A stretch of DNA of 64,000 nucleotides, taken from an uncultured Bacteroidales bacterium. Its GTDB lineage: Bacteria; Bacteroidota; Bacteroidia; Bacteroidales; Bacteroidaceae. Made by a program: the position numbers and the translations under genes. Positions 19,248 to 28,264 of the stretch are shown piece by piece. Every line of letters begins with the position of its first letter. The first letter of the stretch is position 1. The DNA lies in assembly GCA_902801425.1 (NCBI GenBank), contig CADCIQ010000030.1, positions 1 to 64,000 of the forward strand, written 5' to 3'. The notes below the pieces were generated by a model. That model saw only the letters and a list, made by a program, of their open reading frames with translations. It was not told the origin of the DNA and ran no database searches.

Positions 19248-20084
19248 CTAAAGTTCCACTCTTTTCACATTTACATCTTCATGGAGGAACATTGCCGCAC
19301 ATTCCTTGAATCTTTCTGGGTTTTCTGTTGTGTAATATGAGATTTTCCCATTCTTGGAACATCGGTCATCCATATCCTTATGACGCGTTAGATAGTCCTC
19401 AAGACTTGCTGCCACATATTCTCCCTGTGAAACTATCCTTATGCCTTCCGGCACAGATTTACGCAGGGCATTCATAAGAAGAGGATAGTGGGTACATCCC
19501 AATAATATGGTGTCAATCTCGTTGTCCTTCTCAAGAAGCTGATTTATTCTTTTCCTGACAAAGTATTCCGCACCTTCTGTTTCTGCCTCACCAGCTTCAA
19601 CAATAGCTGCCCAAAGAGGACAAGCCTGTCCCGAAACCTTAATGTCAGGATAGAATTTCTGAATCTCCAGAGTATAGCTCTCACTACGTACAGTTCCCTC
19701 TGTGGCTACAAGACCTACATGTCGCGTCTTGGTAATATTTCCTATTACCTCTACCGTAGGACGTATAACACCGAGCACACGCCTGTCAGGATCAACAAGC
19801 GGAAGGTCATTCTGCTGAATTGTACGAAGTGCCTTAGCGGATGCAGTATTACAACCAAGGATCACAAGCTGACAACCCATATCAAAGAGTTTCAATACGG
19901 CTTCCCTCGTAAACTGATATACGACATCAAAGGAACGTGGTCCGTAAGGTGCCCTTGCATTATCCCCTAAATACAGAAAATCATACTGCGGTAGTCGCTT
20001 ACGCAACTGCTGCAGTATGGTCAATCCACCATATCCGGAATCAAAGACTCCTATAGCCCCAGGGGTTTTATCTCCTTTTATCAT
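19248..20084 (-). CDS. murI: glutamate racemase
   Basis: 278 residues. Makes D-glutamate for peptidoglycan. Family motifs: GVFDSGYGGLTIL near the N-terminus, YLGDNARAPYG, the first catalytic Cys in ILGCNTASAKAL and the second in ILLGCTHYPLL, with the His that follows it. The start codon overlaps the upstream OmpH-like stop (ATGA, 20081-20084), so the two are translationally coupled. Downstream lies the kor promoter region; no hairpin terminator was seen between murI and kor. Confidence 0.93.
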   Translation of the reverse strand: MIKGDKTPGAIGVFDSGYGGLTILQQLRKRLPQYDFLYLGDNARAPYGPRSFDVVYQFTREAVLKLFDMGCQLVILGCNTASAKALRTIQQNDLPLVDPDRRVLGVIRPTVEVIGNITKTRHVGLVATEGTVRSESYTLEIQKFYPDIKVSGQACPLWAAIVEAGEAETEGAEYFVRKRINQLLEKDNEIDTILLGCTHYPLLMNALRKSVPEGIRIVSQGEYVAASLEDYLTRHKDMDDRCSKNGKISYYTTENPERFKECAAMFLHEDVNVKRVEL

Positions 20085-20584
20085 CTAATTTTGCTGATAA
20101 GTATTTCTGTCACATCCTCACCCAAAACAGGATTTATGTATGGAGCTGCATTATTATCGGTATTAAGGATAACTATATAATCCTTCTCACTTCCTAAAGA
20201 CTTGACGGCATTATCAAGCTTAGCACGAAGCGGAGCCATAGTTTCTTCCTCTGCCTTGGCAAGAAGTCTCTCAGACTCCTGCCTGAAGGCAATATTACGC
20301 TCTAATATGCTTTGCAGTTCACTCTGACGCTTCTCACGGATAGCTGACGCCATTCCATTCTGATTTTCTATGAAGTTCTCGTATTTCTCATTGAAATCCT
20401 TCTCTGCAATCTGAATCTCAGCATCATATTGCTTTTTCAGATTCTCTATGCTTGCCTTTGCACTAAGATAGTCAGGTGCAGCCTTGAGCACGGCATCATA
20501 ACTGAAATAGCCTATTTTTATCTGCTGTGCGCTGATAGGAAGCATTATGAAAGATACAAGTAAAAGGAGTAGATATTTTTTCAT
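20081..20584 (-). CDS. OmpH/Skp-family periplasmic chaperone (third copy)
   Basis: 167 residues with signal peptide MKKYLLLLLVSFIMLPISAQ, then IKIGYFSYDAVLKAAPDY and a long coiled coil (about 40-120, rich in Lys, Glu and Gln), ending with KDYIVILNTDNNAAPYINPVLGEDVTE. Skp-like proteins hold unfolded outer-membrane proteins for BamA. Coupled to murI by a 4-nt overlap. Separated from the previous ompH gene by a terminator and a heptamer array. Confidence 0.85.
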   Translation of the reverse strand: MKKYLLLLLVSFIMLPISAQQIKIGYFSYDAVLKAAPDYLSAKASIENLKKQYDAEIQIAEKDFNEKYENFIENQNGMASAIREKRQSELQSILERNIAFRQESERLLAKAEEETMAPLRAKLDNAVKSLGSEKDYIVILNTDNNAAPYINPVLGEDVTEILISKIR

Positions 20585-20586
20585 GA

Positions 20587-20703
20587 TCTTAAAACTCTAA
20601 ACACAAATCACTAAACCCTAATCTCTAAACACTAAACTCTAAACTCTAAACTCTAAACGATAAACTCTAAACGCTAAACTCTAAACGCTAAACTCTAATC
20701 ACA
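20587..20703. repeat. degenerate CTAAACT heptamer array
   Basis: About 115 bp of imperfect tandem units built from CTAAACT, CTAAACG and CTAAACC words, filling the whole gap between the third ompH start and the terminator of the second. No coding potential. Confidence 0.85.
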
Positions 20704-20712
20704 AAACAAAAA

Positions 20713-20752
20713 AGGGCAGGTCTCCAGTCTTTTGGCTGAAGTAACCTGCCCT
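20713..20752 (-). terminator. terminator of the second ompH gene
   Basis: Stem AGGGCAGGT (20713-20721) with ACCTGCCCT (20744-20752), the inner part able to pair further; the minus strand continues with a run of seven T. Confidence 0.85.
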
Positions 20753-20768
20753 GTATGTTTTTTGTTGC

Positions 20769-21263
20769 TTACTTAAGCTTATTGAGTTCAGCCTTTACCT
20801 CAGCTGTAACATCCTTTGAGCCTGCACCAACATAGAGGGCAGCACTCTGCTCAAAGATGTAAGTATATTGACCTGCCTTACCTACGTTCTGGATAGCAGT
20901 CTGTACCTTCTGATATACAGGAGCCATCTTTTCCTGCTGCTGCTTCTGCATCTCCTGCTGATTCTGAGCGTATGTCTGCTGAATCTTCTGATACATCTCC
21001 TGAAGAGAAGCCTCTGTCTCCTTCTGAGTTGTAGCATTCATTGTTGCCTTTGCCTTCTCGTATTCGTCAGCCTTGCGCTGAAGCTCTTCCTGCATAGCCT
21101 TGAGCTCATTCTCGAACTGCTGTGCAGAAGCCTGAAGCTCACCATTGATCTTTGCAATCTCAGGGAGAGTAGTCATGATGCTCTGTGAATCAACATGTCC
21201 AAATTTCTGAGCCATTACAGCCATTGGAGCAAAGAGCATCATCATGATGATAAACTTTTTCAT
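20769..21263 (-). CDS. OmpH/Skp-family periplasmic chaperone (second copy)
   Basis: 164 residues: signal peptide MKKFIIMMMLFAPMAVMAQ, GHVDSQSIMTTLPEIAKINGEL, then a Gln/Glu/Lys-rich coiled coil (about 45-120, including QKIQQTYAQNQQEMQKQQQEKM) and a short C-terminal beta part (YTYIFEQSAALYVGAGSKDVT). It has its own consensus promoter (21372-21402) and its own terminator, so it can be expressed independently of bamA and the other ompH genes. Confidence 0.88.
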   Translation of the reverse strand: MKKFIIMMMLFAPMAVMAQKFGHVDSQSIMTTLPEIAKINGELQASAQQFENELKAMQEELQRKADEYEKAKATMNATTQKETEASLQEMYQKIQQTYAQNQQEMQKQQQEKMAPVYQKVQTAIQNVGKAGQYTYIFEQSAALYVGAGSKDVTAEVKAELNKLK

Positions 21264-21371
21264 TTTCTTTCTTTGTTGTTTTATTATTGTTATTCTTATT
21301 CGTTATTATTATCTCCGGATTATCTGGACTTTCCGGAAAATTTGGTTTACTTTCTTTTTGAAAACTGCCTA

Positions 21372-21402
21372 CAAAGTTACTATAAAAGCACGAAACATCA
21401 AA
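21372..21402 (-). promoter_or_regulatory. promoter of the second ompH gene
   Basis: Minus strand TTTG (21402-21399), 19 nt, TAACTTTG (21379-21372). It lies between two ompH genes of the same orientation, 109 nt before the start codon. Confidence 0.75.
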
Positions 21403-21454
21403 ATTTATTCGCTATTATCAACCAAATATTGTGAATTATTAATAAACAAAAGCA

Positions 21455-21988
21455 CTATTGAACATTATAACCCAGTTTCTCAAGCACTTCTTTACTAATA
21501 TCTATCTTTGGCGAAGCATAAATCATTCCATTGTCAGAAGCACGGTCGATAACCATTGAATAGCCTCTCAATTCTGATATCGCCTTCACAGCATTATAGA
21601 TTTCCTCCTGAATAGGCGACATCAAGGATTCACGCTTTTTGAAGAGCTCACCCTCAGGCCCGAAATACTTCTTCTTAAGATCAGAAGCCTCCTTTTCCTT
21701 CTGCATGATAGCCTCTTGTTTTGCCTTCTTCTGCTCCTGAGAAAGGAAAACAACCTCATTCTGATAGTTCTTATACATTGTAGATGCCTCAAGGTTGAGA
21801 GCCTCTACCTCTGCCTGCCATTTCTTTGAAACCTGGTTCAACTGCTCATTTGCACGCTCGTATGCAGGAATGTTCTTGAGTATATATTCCATGTCAAGAA
21901 GGGCGAACTTCTGAGCATTGCATGAAGTACTGATACCAAATGAAAGTATTCCGAAAAGGACTGCTATTAATACAACTCTTGATCTCAT
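21455..21988 (-). CDS. OmpH/Skp-family periplasmic chaperone (first copy)
   Basis: 177 residues: signal peptide to about residue 25 (LIAVLFGILSFGISTSCNAQ), FALLDMEYILKNIPAYERAN, then a coiled coil about 45-110 (SKKWQAEVEALNLEA...QEQKKAKQEAIMQKEKEASDLKKKY) and GYSMVIDRASDNGMIYASPKIDISKEVL. It follows bamA, the usual order in Bacteroidales, and should deliver outer-membrane proteins to the BAM complex. A consensus promoter lies 38 nt upstream. Confidence 0.88.
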   Translation of the reverse strand: MRSRVVLIAVLFGILSFGISTSCNAQKFALLDMEYILKNIPAYERANEQLNQVSKKWQAEVEALNLEASTMYKNYQNEVVFLSQEQKKAKQEAIMQKEKEASDLKKKYFGPEGELFKKRESLMSPIQEEIYNAVKAISELRGYSMVIDRASDNGMIYASPKIDISKEVLEKLGYNVQ

Positions 21989-22025
21989 AATTGTTTGTTT
22001 TATAATCTGGCAATATTACCGATTG

Positions 22026-22056
22026 CAAATTTATTCAGTTTTAGTCTTTAAACAAA
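22026..22056 (-). promoter_or_regulatory. promoter of the first ompH gene
   Basis: Minus strand TTTG (22056-22053), 19 nt, TAAATTTG (22033-22026), in the bamA-ompH gap. Confidence 0.7.
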
Positions 22057-22142
22057 AGAAATTTCCCTATAAAAATAGAGAAATTCCCTATGATTGTCTT
22101 AATCATCCAAAAATCATTAGCATCAAGGGCGGAGTTTCCTTA

Positions 22143-24767
22143 TTAGAACTCCTGACCCAAGATGAAGTGGAACTGGCTTCCGCCCTTTGTTCCATATACT
22201 TTATCAAAACCGTAAGCCCAGTCAATACCCATCAGACCTACCATTGGCAGATAGATACGTACACCGACACCTGCACTTCTCTTCATGTCGAATGGATTGA
22301 ACTTCTTTACATCGTTCCACGCATTACCTGCCTCAGCAAATGTAAGACCGTAGATCGTGGTGTTACCGAGCATGAATGGATAGCGAAGCTCAAGTGAGAG
22401 GCGATCGTAGGCATAGCCCTCCTGATAATAAGGAGTGAGCGAACCATTGTCATAACCACGAAGACCGATAGTCTCCTCTGCATATCCAGTAGAATAGCCA
22501 GACATACCGTCACCACCCATGTAGAATGTCTCGAACGGAGACTTCTTATATTTGTTGTATGAACCGAGAATACCAAGCTCAATACGTGTCATGAGCACGA
22601 AGCACTTTGAACCACTTGTAAGAGCGGTATAAGTCTTGCTCTTGAACTTCCACTTATGATACTCAATCCAACGATACTTCTCTTGCTGCTCACTCATATA
22701 GTTACTTGACTTAGTGTCTCTGGCAAGGTTCTCGTAGTTCTTTCCGTCAAATGCAGACCAAGGTGGAGTAATTGACAATGACAAATCAAACTCAGAACCA
22801 CGGCGTGGGAAGAGCTGGTTATCAGTAGAAACTCGTGACAGGCTGATACCCAGGTTCAGGTTGTTACAGTTACCATCCCTGACAAGGAAGTACTCCCAGT
22901 TCTTCAGCATATAGCGTGTATATGCAAGAGACATTGACAACTGGAAATAGTCATCAGGCCAACGCAGACGCTTACCAATACCCACGCTTGCACCCAACAG
23001 TTTCACGAACTTGTCTGGATCCAGAGCGTTATTATAGTTATATGAGTTATAGTTATTGTAACCATACGCATAGTATGAATAGCTATTCATATAACTATTA
23101 TTGTAATAGTTCGAGTTCACACCTGTCTGCTTTGAGTAGAACACATTGACAGAGAACTGTAGCGGACGCTTACCACCAAGCCAACCTGTTGTATAACCAG
23201 CATTATATGACTGGTAGTATGTACCGTTTGTCTGTGCACCGAGAGAAAGTGTCTCGCCATCACCGATTGGCATGATACCTCTATGCTCCTTATTCTTGTT
23301 GAAGAGGTTAGCCATAGAGAAGTTATTCAGCTTCAGACCTATCTTGCCTATGACACCTGTCTGTCCCCAACCGAGCGAGAACTCTATCTGGTCGTTAGAC
23401 TTCTGCTCAAGATCCCAGTTGATATCCACGGTACCATCCTCGTAGTTTGGCTTTACATCAGGATTAACCTTTTCCGGATCAAAGTGTCCCATTGATGCAA
23501 GCTCACGGGCAGAACGCATGAGGGCTTCCTTTGAGAAGAGGTCACCCGGCTTTGTACGAAGCTCACGACGAACCACATTCTCATACAAACGGTCATTACC
23601 GCTAATACGCACATGTGAGACATGAGCCTGCTGACCTTCCAGAATACGCATCTCAAGGTCAATACTATCACCAACGATATTTATCTCCGTTGGGTCAAGG
23701 CGATAGAAAAGATAACCGTTGTTCCAATACTCATTACCTACGGCATCCTCATCTTCAGAGAGACGCTTCTTGAGCAGTTTCTGATTATACACATCACCCT
23801 TCTGCATTCCAAGCAACTTACCAAGATATTCAGATGGATATACGGTATTACCTACCCAAGTAATGTTACGGATATAGTATTTCTGACCTTCCTCAACCTT
23901 CAGGTAAATATTCACATGACGATCATCGTATGTACTTACGCTATCCTTGAGAATAGTAGCATCACGAAAACCAAGCTCGTTATATTTATCTATAAGACTT
24001 GTCTTTGCCTCTGCGAAACGCTCCGGGGTAAATTTCTTTGACTTGAAGAAGCTATAAAGCTTTCCAGCCTCGTTGATCTTCTTGAGAGCACCCTTAGAAA
24101 AGATTCCGCCCTTGATCTTCTTGTCAGAGAGATACATATTACCGTCGATGGTAATCTCGTGAACCTTTGTCTTCTCCTTCTTATCCACCTCAACATCAAG
24201 GATGACATGATTCTTCTCACCAACATCATCTCGTTGACGAATGGTAATCTCCGCATTCTTGAAGCCCTTGTCATCGAAATATCTCTTTGCAAGAATCTTC
24301 GCACGATCTATCATGTTTGGAGTAATCTGAGAGCCCTTCAACAGACCCAGTTTTTCCTCCATGTCGTTCCTCTCAGTCTTTTTCAGACCAATATAGTTAA
24401 TGGAAGAAACACGAGGACGGGTCTTCAGATAGACGTGCAGATAGATATCCTCACCAACGATAGAGTCAGCTGCGATCTTTACCTCTGAGAAGAGTCCATG
24501 ACGCCAGTAACGCTTCACAGCATCCGTAATATCATTACCAGGAATTGTTATCTTCTGATCCAATGAGAGACCTGAGATGCTTGTGAGCATATAGTCCTCA
24601 TAGTCATCCACACCGCTTACGGCAATGCCCTTGATAGTACACTCGCGTGCCTGTCCCGCATAGCTGATGTCAGGATTTACAATCTTATCCTGTGCGAAGC
24701 TTGTTAGAAGTGAAAAGTTTAAAGTGAAGAGTACAAATAGAATTCTTCGCTTGAATGATTCACGCAT
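22143..24767 (-). CDS. bamA: outer membrane assembly factor BamA
   Basis: 874 residues from the preferred ATG at 24767 (MRESFKRRILFVLFTLNF...SFAQ, signal peptide). An in-frame ATG at 24839 would add a peptide translated from the GC-rich repeat ([13 protein letters not shown]) and is rejected. POTRA domains span about 30-430 (for example VSSINYIGLKKTERNDMEEKLGL, IRNITWVGNTVYPSEYLGKLLGM), followed by the Omp85 barrel ending GIDWAYGFDKVYG...FHFILGQEF. One external loop is an extreme Tyr/Asn/Ser stretch (YNNSYMNSYSYYAYGYNNYN, near 23028-23115). It inserts beta-barrel proteins such as the SusC protein encoded here. Lies between uppS and ompH. Confidence 0.95.
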   Translation of the reverse strand: MRESFKRRILFVLFTLNFSLLTSFAQDKIVNPDISYAGQARECTIKGIAVSGVDDYEDYMLTSISGLSLDQKITIPGNDITDAVKRYWRHGLFSEVKIAADSIVGEDIYLHVYLKTRPRVSSINYIGLKKTERNDMEEKLGLLKGSQITPNMIDRAKILAKRYFDDKGFKNAEITIRQRDDVGEKNHVILDVEVDKKEKTKVHEITIDGNMYLSDKKIKGGIFSKGALKKINEAGKLYSFFKSKKFTPERFAEAKTSLIDKYNELGFRDATILKDSVSTYDDRHVNIYLKVEEGQKYYIRNITWVGNTVYPSEYLGKLLGMQKGDVYNQKLLKKRLSEDEDAVGNEYWNNGYLFYRLDPTEINIVGDSIDLEMRILEGQQAHVSHVRISGNDRLYENVVRRELRTKPGDLFSKEALMRSARELASMGHFDPEKVNPDVKPNYEDGTVDINWDLEQKSNDQIEFSLGWGQTGVIGKIGLKLNNFSMANLFNKNKEHRGIMPIGDGETLSLGAQTNGTYYQSYNAGYTTGWLGGKRPLQFSVNVFYSKQTGVNSNYYNNSYMNSYSYYAYGYNNYNSYNYNNALDPDKFVKLLGASVGIGKRLRWPDDYFQLSMSLAYTRYMLKNWEYFLVRDGNCNNLNLGISLSRVSTDNQLFPRRGSEFDLSLSITPPWSAFDGKNYENLARDTKSSNYMSEQQEKYRWIEYHKWKFKSKTYTALTSGSKCFVLMTRIELGILGSYNKYKKSPFETFYMGGDGMSGYSTGYAEETIGLRGYDNGSLTPYYQEGYAYDRLSLELRYPFMLGNTTIYGLTFAEAGNAWNDVKKFNPFDMKRSAGVGVRIYLPMVGLMGIDWAYGFDKVYGTKGGSQFHFILGQEF

Positions 24768-24781
24768 TTTTTTATAGTTTA

Positions 24782-24924
24782 GGCCTCTCCCCCCGCCCTC
24801 CCCCGTAGGGAGGGAGCCGGAAGACGAAAGGTGTTTCAATTATTCATTATCAATTATTAATCATCAATTAGCACATGTAGGCACTCCGGCTCCCTCTCTA
24901 CGGGAGAGGGCGGGGGGAGAGGCC
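24782..24924. repeat. inverted pair of GC-rich elements (copies 7 and 8) bridging uppS and bamA
   Basis: 39-bp cores at 24782-24820 and 24886-24924 in opposite orientations enclose an AT-rich middle beginning AAGACGAAAGG and ending CATGTAGGCACT. The pair ends 1 nt from the uppS stop codon and 14 nt from the bamA start codon, so it is essentially the entire intergenic region. Confidence 0.95.
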
Positions 24925-24925
24925 T

Positions 24926-25654
24926 TTATTCATTAGATTCAACCTGTGCCTCGGTCTTACCGAATCTTCTCTGACGAGACTGATAGTCCTCGATAGCCTT
25001 GTGAAGATCCTCTTCCATGAAGTCTGGCCAGTATGTATCACAGAAATATAGCTCTGAATAGGCAATCTGCCAAAGCAGATAGTTACTTATTCTCTGCTCG
25101 CCACCAGTACGGATAAGGAGCTCTGGATCTGGCATGAAGTTAGTTGCCAGATGCTCGTTTACGGTCTGCTCCGTGATGTCTTCCACCTTGAGCTTACCAT
25201 CCTTCACCTCCTGTGCCACATCAGCCATAGCCTTTGTGATTTCCCAGCGTGAAGAATAGCTGAGTGCCACAACCATTGTCATGGCATCATTCTTTGCAGT
25301 ATGCTCCTCTGTCTCGGCAAGTTTCTTTCTAACCTCAACAGGAATACGGCTAAGATCGCCAACCACACGGAAACGCACGTTGTTCTTCATGAAGATCTCA
25401 TCCTCAAGACTTGAGAGAACAAGTCCCATGAGAGCAGCAACCTCGTCTGCCGGACGATTCCAATTCTCCGTTGAGAATGTATAGAGAGTGAGGAACTTCA
25501 CACCAAGACGGGTACACTCAGATGTGATTCTGCGAACAGTATCTACACCTGCCTGATGACCATAGGCGCGAGGCTTTCCCTTTTCTGTTGCCCAACGTCC
25601 ATTACCATCCATCGTGATGGCTATATGTTGCGGTATTCTTGCCTTGTCTAACAT
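24926..25654 (-). CDS. uppS: isoprenyl (undecaprenyl diphosphate) synthase
   Basis: 242 residues from ATG 25654 ([21 protein letters not shown]). The earlier in-frame ATG at 25717 lies in the GC-rich element and is rejected. Motifs: catalytic Asp in [33 protein letters not shown], and the substrate-binding end [30 protein letters not shown]. It makes the C55 lipid carrier used for peptidoglycan and for the glycans handled by the flippase and glycosyltransferase at 3-9 kb. Between DUF6089 and bamA genes, in the conserved order. Confidence 0.95.
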   Translation of the reverse strand: MLDKARIPQHIAITMDGNGRWATEKGKPRAYGHQAGVDTVRRITSECTRLGVKFLTLYTFSTENWNRPADEVAALMGLVLSSLEDEIFMKNNVRFRVVGDLSRIPVEVRKKLAETEEHTAKNDAMTMVVALSYSSRWEITKAMADVAQEVKDGKLKVEDITEQTVNEHLATNFMPDPELLIRTGGEQRISNYLLWQIAYSELYFCDTYWPDFMEEDLHKAIEDYQSRQRRFGKTEAQVESNE

Positions 25655-25664
25655 AAATATTATC

Positions 25665-25811
25665 GGCCTCTCCCCCCGCCCTCCCCCGTAGGGAGGGAGC
25701 CGGAAGACGAAAGGCATTTCTATTATTTATAAATTATTAATTATCAATTATCAATTAGCCCATGTAGGCGCTCCGGCTCCCTCCCTACGGGGGAGGGCGG
25801 GGGGAGAGGCC
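25665..25811. repeat. inverted pair of GC-rich elements (copies 9 and 10) bridging DUF6089 gene and uppS
   Basis: Cores at 25665-25703 and 25773-25811. The middle is nearly the same as in the 24782-24924 pair (AAGACGAAAGGC...ATGTAGGCGCT). The pair abuts the upstream stop codon (25812) directly and ends 10 nt before the uppS start codon. Confidence 0.95.
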
Positions 25812-26594
25812 CTAATCCTTAAAACACGTCTTGCACTTTTCCCAGAAGCTATAGGTGACAGACACCTGCAGATTACTGTAGCAATCCGTATTCTTGAATA
25901 TTCCCGAACTTGAAATATGATACGGCTCCTTCACTCCGTCAAGCTTGTCTGAAAGCGTGAAATGCACCATCCATTCCAATCCGAGATTCACCCTATCGGC
26001 TACCTTATATTTAACACCGAAGGCTATCGGTAGATTTGCCGTAAACACACCCTTACTTCCTGTCATTTCCGGTGTTCCGAAAGTATAAGTGTCACTTTGC
26101 GCTGGCATAGCCGATATGTCTATTGTGCCGTTCTTGCAGTTGGCATAGGTAAAGCCCAGTCCTACTCCAAGGAAAGGCGTAAGCCTCTTTGCTCCGCGAT
26201 AGTCTCTTCCTGTTCCATAAGGAAAGAAATTATACTCATACAGGGCATTGAAGTCAACGAGCGTATTCTTAAACTCGTAAGGCACTCGTTCCGATTCCTG
26301 ATACCTCTTTGTGTTGAAATCAGGATAATAGGTAGAGAGATTCTTTGATGTGCCTCTTACAGAGCCAAATCCAAGTGCAAAGCGAAGTGCCGAACGAGGA
26401 TTCATCACTCTTCTGAGCATTATTGAGGCTGACGGCGATGTGTTCTCTCCAGAGAGAATCTTACCATTGAAATCACCCTCGTAGGTCGTAAGTCCCAAGC
26501 CTGCACCAAACTCCATACGATACTCCGGGTCGTCCTGCGCCATAACCATAGAGCAAGAGAACAATATCGCTGTTGTTAGAAGTGACTTGAACAT
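25812..26594 (-). CDS. DUF6089-type outer-membrane beta-barrel protein
   Basis: 260 residues: signal peptide MFKSLLTTAILFSCSMVMAQ, then YRMEFGAGLGLTTYEGDFNG, alternating amphipathic strands (SALRFALGFGSVRG, PFLGVGLGFTYANC, LPIAFGVKYKVADRVNLGLEWMVHF) and a terminal strand YSNLQVSVTYSFW. The N-terminal wording and its place directly before uppS-bamA match the DUF6089 genes of other Bacteroidales. It probably sits in the outer membrane; its function is unknown. Confidence 0.85.
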   Translation of the reverse strand: MFKSLLTTAILFSCSMVMAQDDPEYRMEFGAGLGLTTYEGDFNGKILSGENTSPSASIMLRRVMNPRSALRFALGFGSVRGTSKNLSTYYPDFNTKRYQESERVPYEFKNTLVDFNALYEYNFFPYGTGRDYRGAKRLTPFLGVGLGFTYANCKNGTIDISAMPAQSDTYTFGTPEMTGSKGVFTANLPIAFGVKYKVADRVNLGLEWMVHFTLSDKLDGVKEPYHISSSGIFKNTDCYSNLQVSVTYSFWEKCKTCFKD

Positions 26595-26609
26595 AAAATA
26601 ACAATTAAA

Positions 26610-26715
26610 GTAAAAAGTAAAAATTAAGAAATAAAAAGTATGATTAGTATTTTCCCCGATAGCCTTTCGCTATACTATGGTAATCATACTTTTTAATTTT
26701 TCCTTATTACTTTTT
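26610..26715. repeat. AT-rich inverted repeat between DUF6242 and DUF6089 genes
   Basis: AAGTAAAAAGTAAAAATTAAG and AAAAAGTATGATTA on the left are mirrored by TAATCATACTTTTTAATTTTT on the right around a small ATAGCcttTCGCTAT hairpin. A similar AAAAAGTA-based structure is at 57153-57262. It may act as a terminator or processing site. Confidence 0.7.
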
Positions 26716-26723
26716 TTATTTAT

Positions 26724-28052
26724 TTATTTCCATCCCAGCTTGTTCAGGCGGCCTTTCCATACCTCACCCGAACCTGCACACACAATCCAGATAAAGTTAT
26801 CTGCACCAACGGCAAGAGAAGCGGCAGTTGCTGAGAGTCCTGTTGGCATTACGAAACGCTTGTCACTCTGCCATGTTATGCCACAATCCTTGGAGTAATA
26901 CATCTTATCGAAATCTCCACCAGTAGCAAGCAGACCATCTGCATAAGGAAGGACATACAGGTTATTCAACCTTGGAAGAGCATATTGATTTTTCTTCTTA
27001 AACTCCTGATACATCCACGGAATATCCTTTTCAGAGTCTTCCTCAACAATCTTGCTCCAAACCACGGCATTTGTGTTATTTGCAGAAGAGTTACCGATAA
27101 GGAAAGCACGCTTTACATCCGAATTGCTTGCCGTAGCGCTTGCTATGAAATTGATATCAGAAGAAGGCAACAGCTTTGCATTCTCGTCAATCTCATCAAT
27201 CATCCAGCTATGTCCCTTGTCAAGAGAAAGCATTATCTCATTTTTATCTGACATTGCAAAGAGTTCCTGACCACAAACACCAAGAACAGACTTCACATTA
27301 GCAGCAGAACTATTCCAGTTAGCCAGATTTTCATCAGTAGAAGTATATACCGTATTGGCTTCAGTAACGCACACGGTATTGTTATCACTAACCATTGTCG
27401 CATTCTTGCCAAAAGTCTTTACTTTCTTCCATGTTCCGTTATCGAGAATCCTAAGCTCCTTCGCGCTATTAGTCTCACCGAGCACGACAAGCTTATTGTT
27501 GATCGTACCAGCCTTCACGCTCTTGTAGTTCTTGATCTCGTTGTCAACATCTATCCTGCTCCACTTGAAAGAGTCGGCATGCTCCTTATGTGCAACGATG
27601 TTCACCGTATATTTTCTATGGTACAAGCCAGAAGAAGAGTACACATAGAACTCTCTTGGCTGTGAGAAGTCAAGTTCATCGGTTGAGGTGAAGGTATAGA
27701 CAGAGTCAGTTGTCAGACTCTTAATGGTTACGATACCATTATGGAGACTATTAACTGTCATAGTCACCTTAGTGAGGTCAGTCCTCACAGGGAGAGAGTC
27801 AGGAGCATTAGTGATAGTACAGCTATATTGATCAATAGCAAGAGCGCCACCATTAACAGTTCCCTCGCAGAGCTTATCTGTCACCCCGTCATCCGCCTTC
27901 TTGTAATAATAATATTTCAGCTTTCCGAGAGTAACACTCGTAATAGCCGTATCATCATAATATGTGTATTCCGAGTCTTTATCACCAAGACACGAAGATA
28001 CCATACACACTGTAGCAAATGACAGTGCGAAAATAGATATTTTAGATTTCAT
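26724..28052 (-). CDS. DUF6242-type lipoprotein
   Basis: 442 residues with a lipoprotein signal (ALSFATVCMVSSCLGDK, lipid Cys about residue 21) followed by SEYTYYDDTAITSVTLGKLKYYY. The second half has beta-propeller-like or sialidase-like repeats: SSDINFIASATASNSD, KGHSWMIDEID, YYSKDCGITWQSDK, the last two resembling Asp-box (SxDxGxTW) turns. These features fit the DUF6242 family of surface or periplasmic proteins whose role is unknown. It has its own promoter-like -7 box upstream. Confidence 0.8.
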   Translation of the reverse strand: MKSKISIFALSFATVCMVSSCLGDKDSEYTYYDDTAITSVTLGKLKYYYYKKADDGVTDKLCEGTVNGGALAIDQYSCTITNAPDSLPVRTDLTKVTMTVNSLHNGIVTIKSLTTDSVYTFTSTDELDFSQPREFYVYSSSGLYHRKYTVNIVAHKEHADSFKWSRIDVDNEIKNYKSVKAGTINNKLVVLGETNSAKELRILDNGTWKKVKTFGKNATMVSDNNTVCVTEANTVYTSTDENLANWNSSAANVKSVLGVCGQELFAMSDKNEIMLSLDKGHSWMIDEIDENAKLLPSSDINFIASATASNSDVKRAFLIGNSSANNTNAVVWSKIVEEDSEKDIPWMYQEFKKKNQYALPRLNNLYVLPYADGLLATGGDFDKMYYSKDCGITWQSDKRFVMPTGLSATAASLAVGADNFIWIVCAGSGEVWKGRLNKLGWK

Positions 28053-28079
28053 TTTATCCTAATTTCGAAATTTCGAGTG

Positions 28080-28087
28080 CAAAAGTA
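28080..28087 (-). promoter_or_regulatory. candidate -7 box for the DUF6242 gene
   Basis: Minus strand TACTTTTG fits TAnnTTTG, 28 nt before the start codon. No clear upstream TTTG at the standard spacing. Confidence 0.5.
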
Positions 28088-28182
28088 CTTAGAATTTCTC
28101 AAAAAAATGAATAAAATCTATGTTTATTAGTAAATTATATCTTAATAATTGACAAAAAAATAGAGGAAAATTAAGCAAAAGC

Positions 28183-28210
28183 AGCCTCTCACCTGCCCTG
28201 GTGAGAGGCT
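28183..28210 (-). terminator. terminator of the hsd operon
   Basis: 11-bp stem AGCCTCTCACC (28183-28193) with GGTGAGAGGCT (28200-28210), 6-nt loop; the minus strand continues GCTTTTGCTTAATTTT. It lies beyond hsdS, after the 325-bp palindromic element. Confidence 0.7.
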
Positions 28211-28264
28211 TTCTCCTTTCTCGTTTTCCTACACAGCCTTTTATTTCCTGTCAAGGGAATGCAA

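Noticed and set aside
20587..20703. CRISPR array or telomere
   Set aside because: Units are only 7 bp, degenerate and without spacers; it is a simple tandem array.
24768..24839. Longer BamA start at 24839
   Set aside because: The additional residues are translated from the GC-rich spacer element; the start at 24767 gives a normal signal peptide.
25655..25717. Longer UppS start at 25717
   Set aside because: Same reason; UppS proteins begin shortly before the [12 protein letters not shown] motif.
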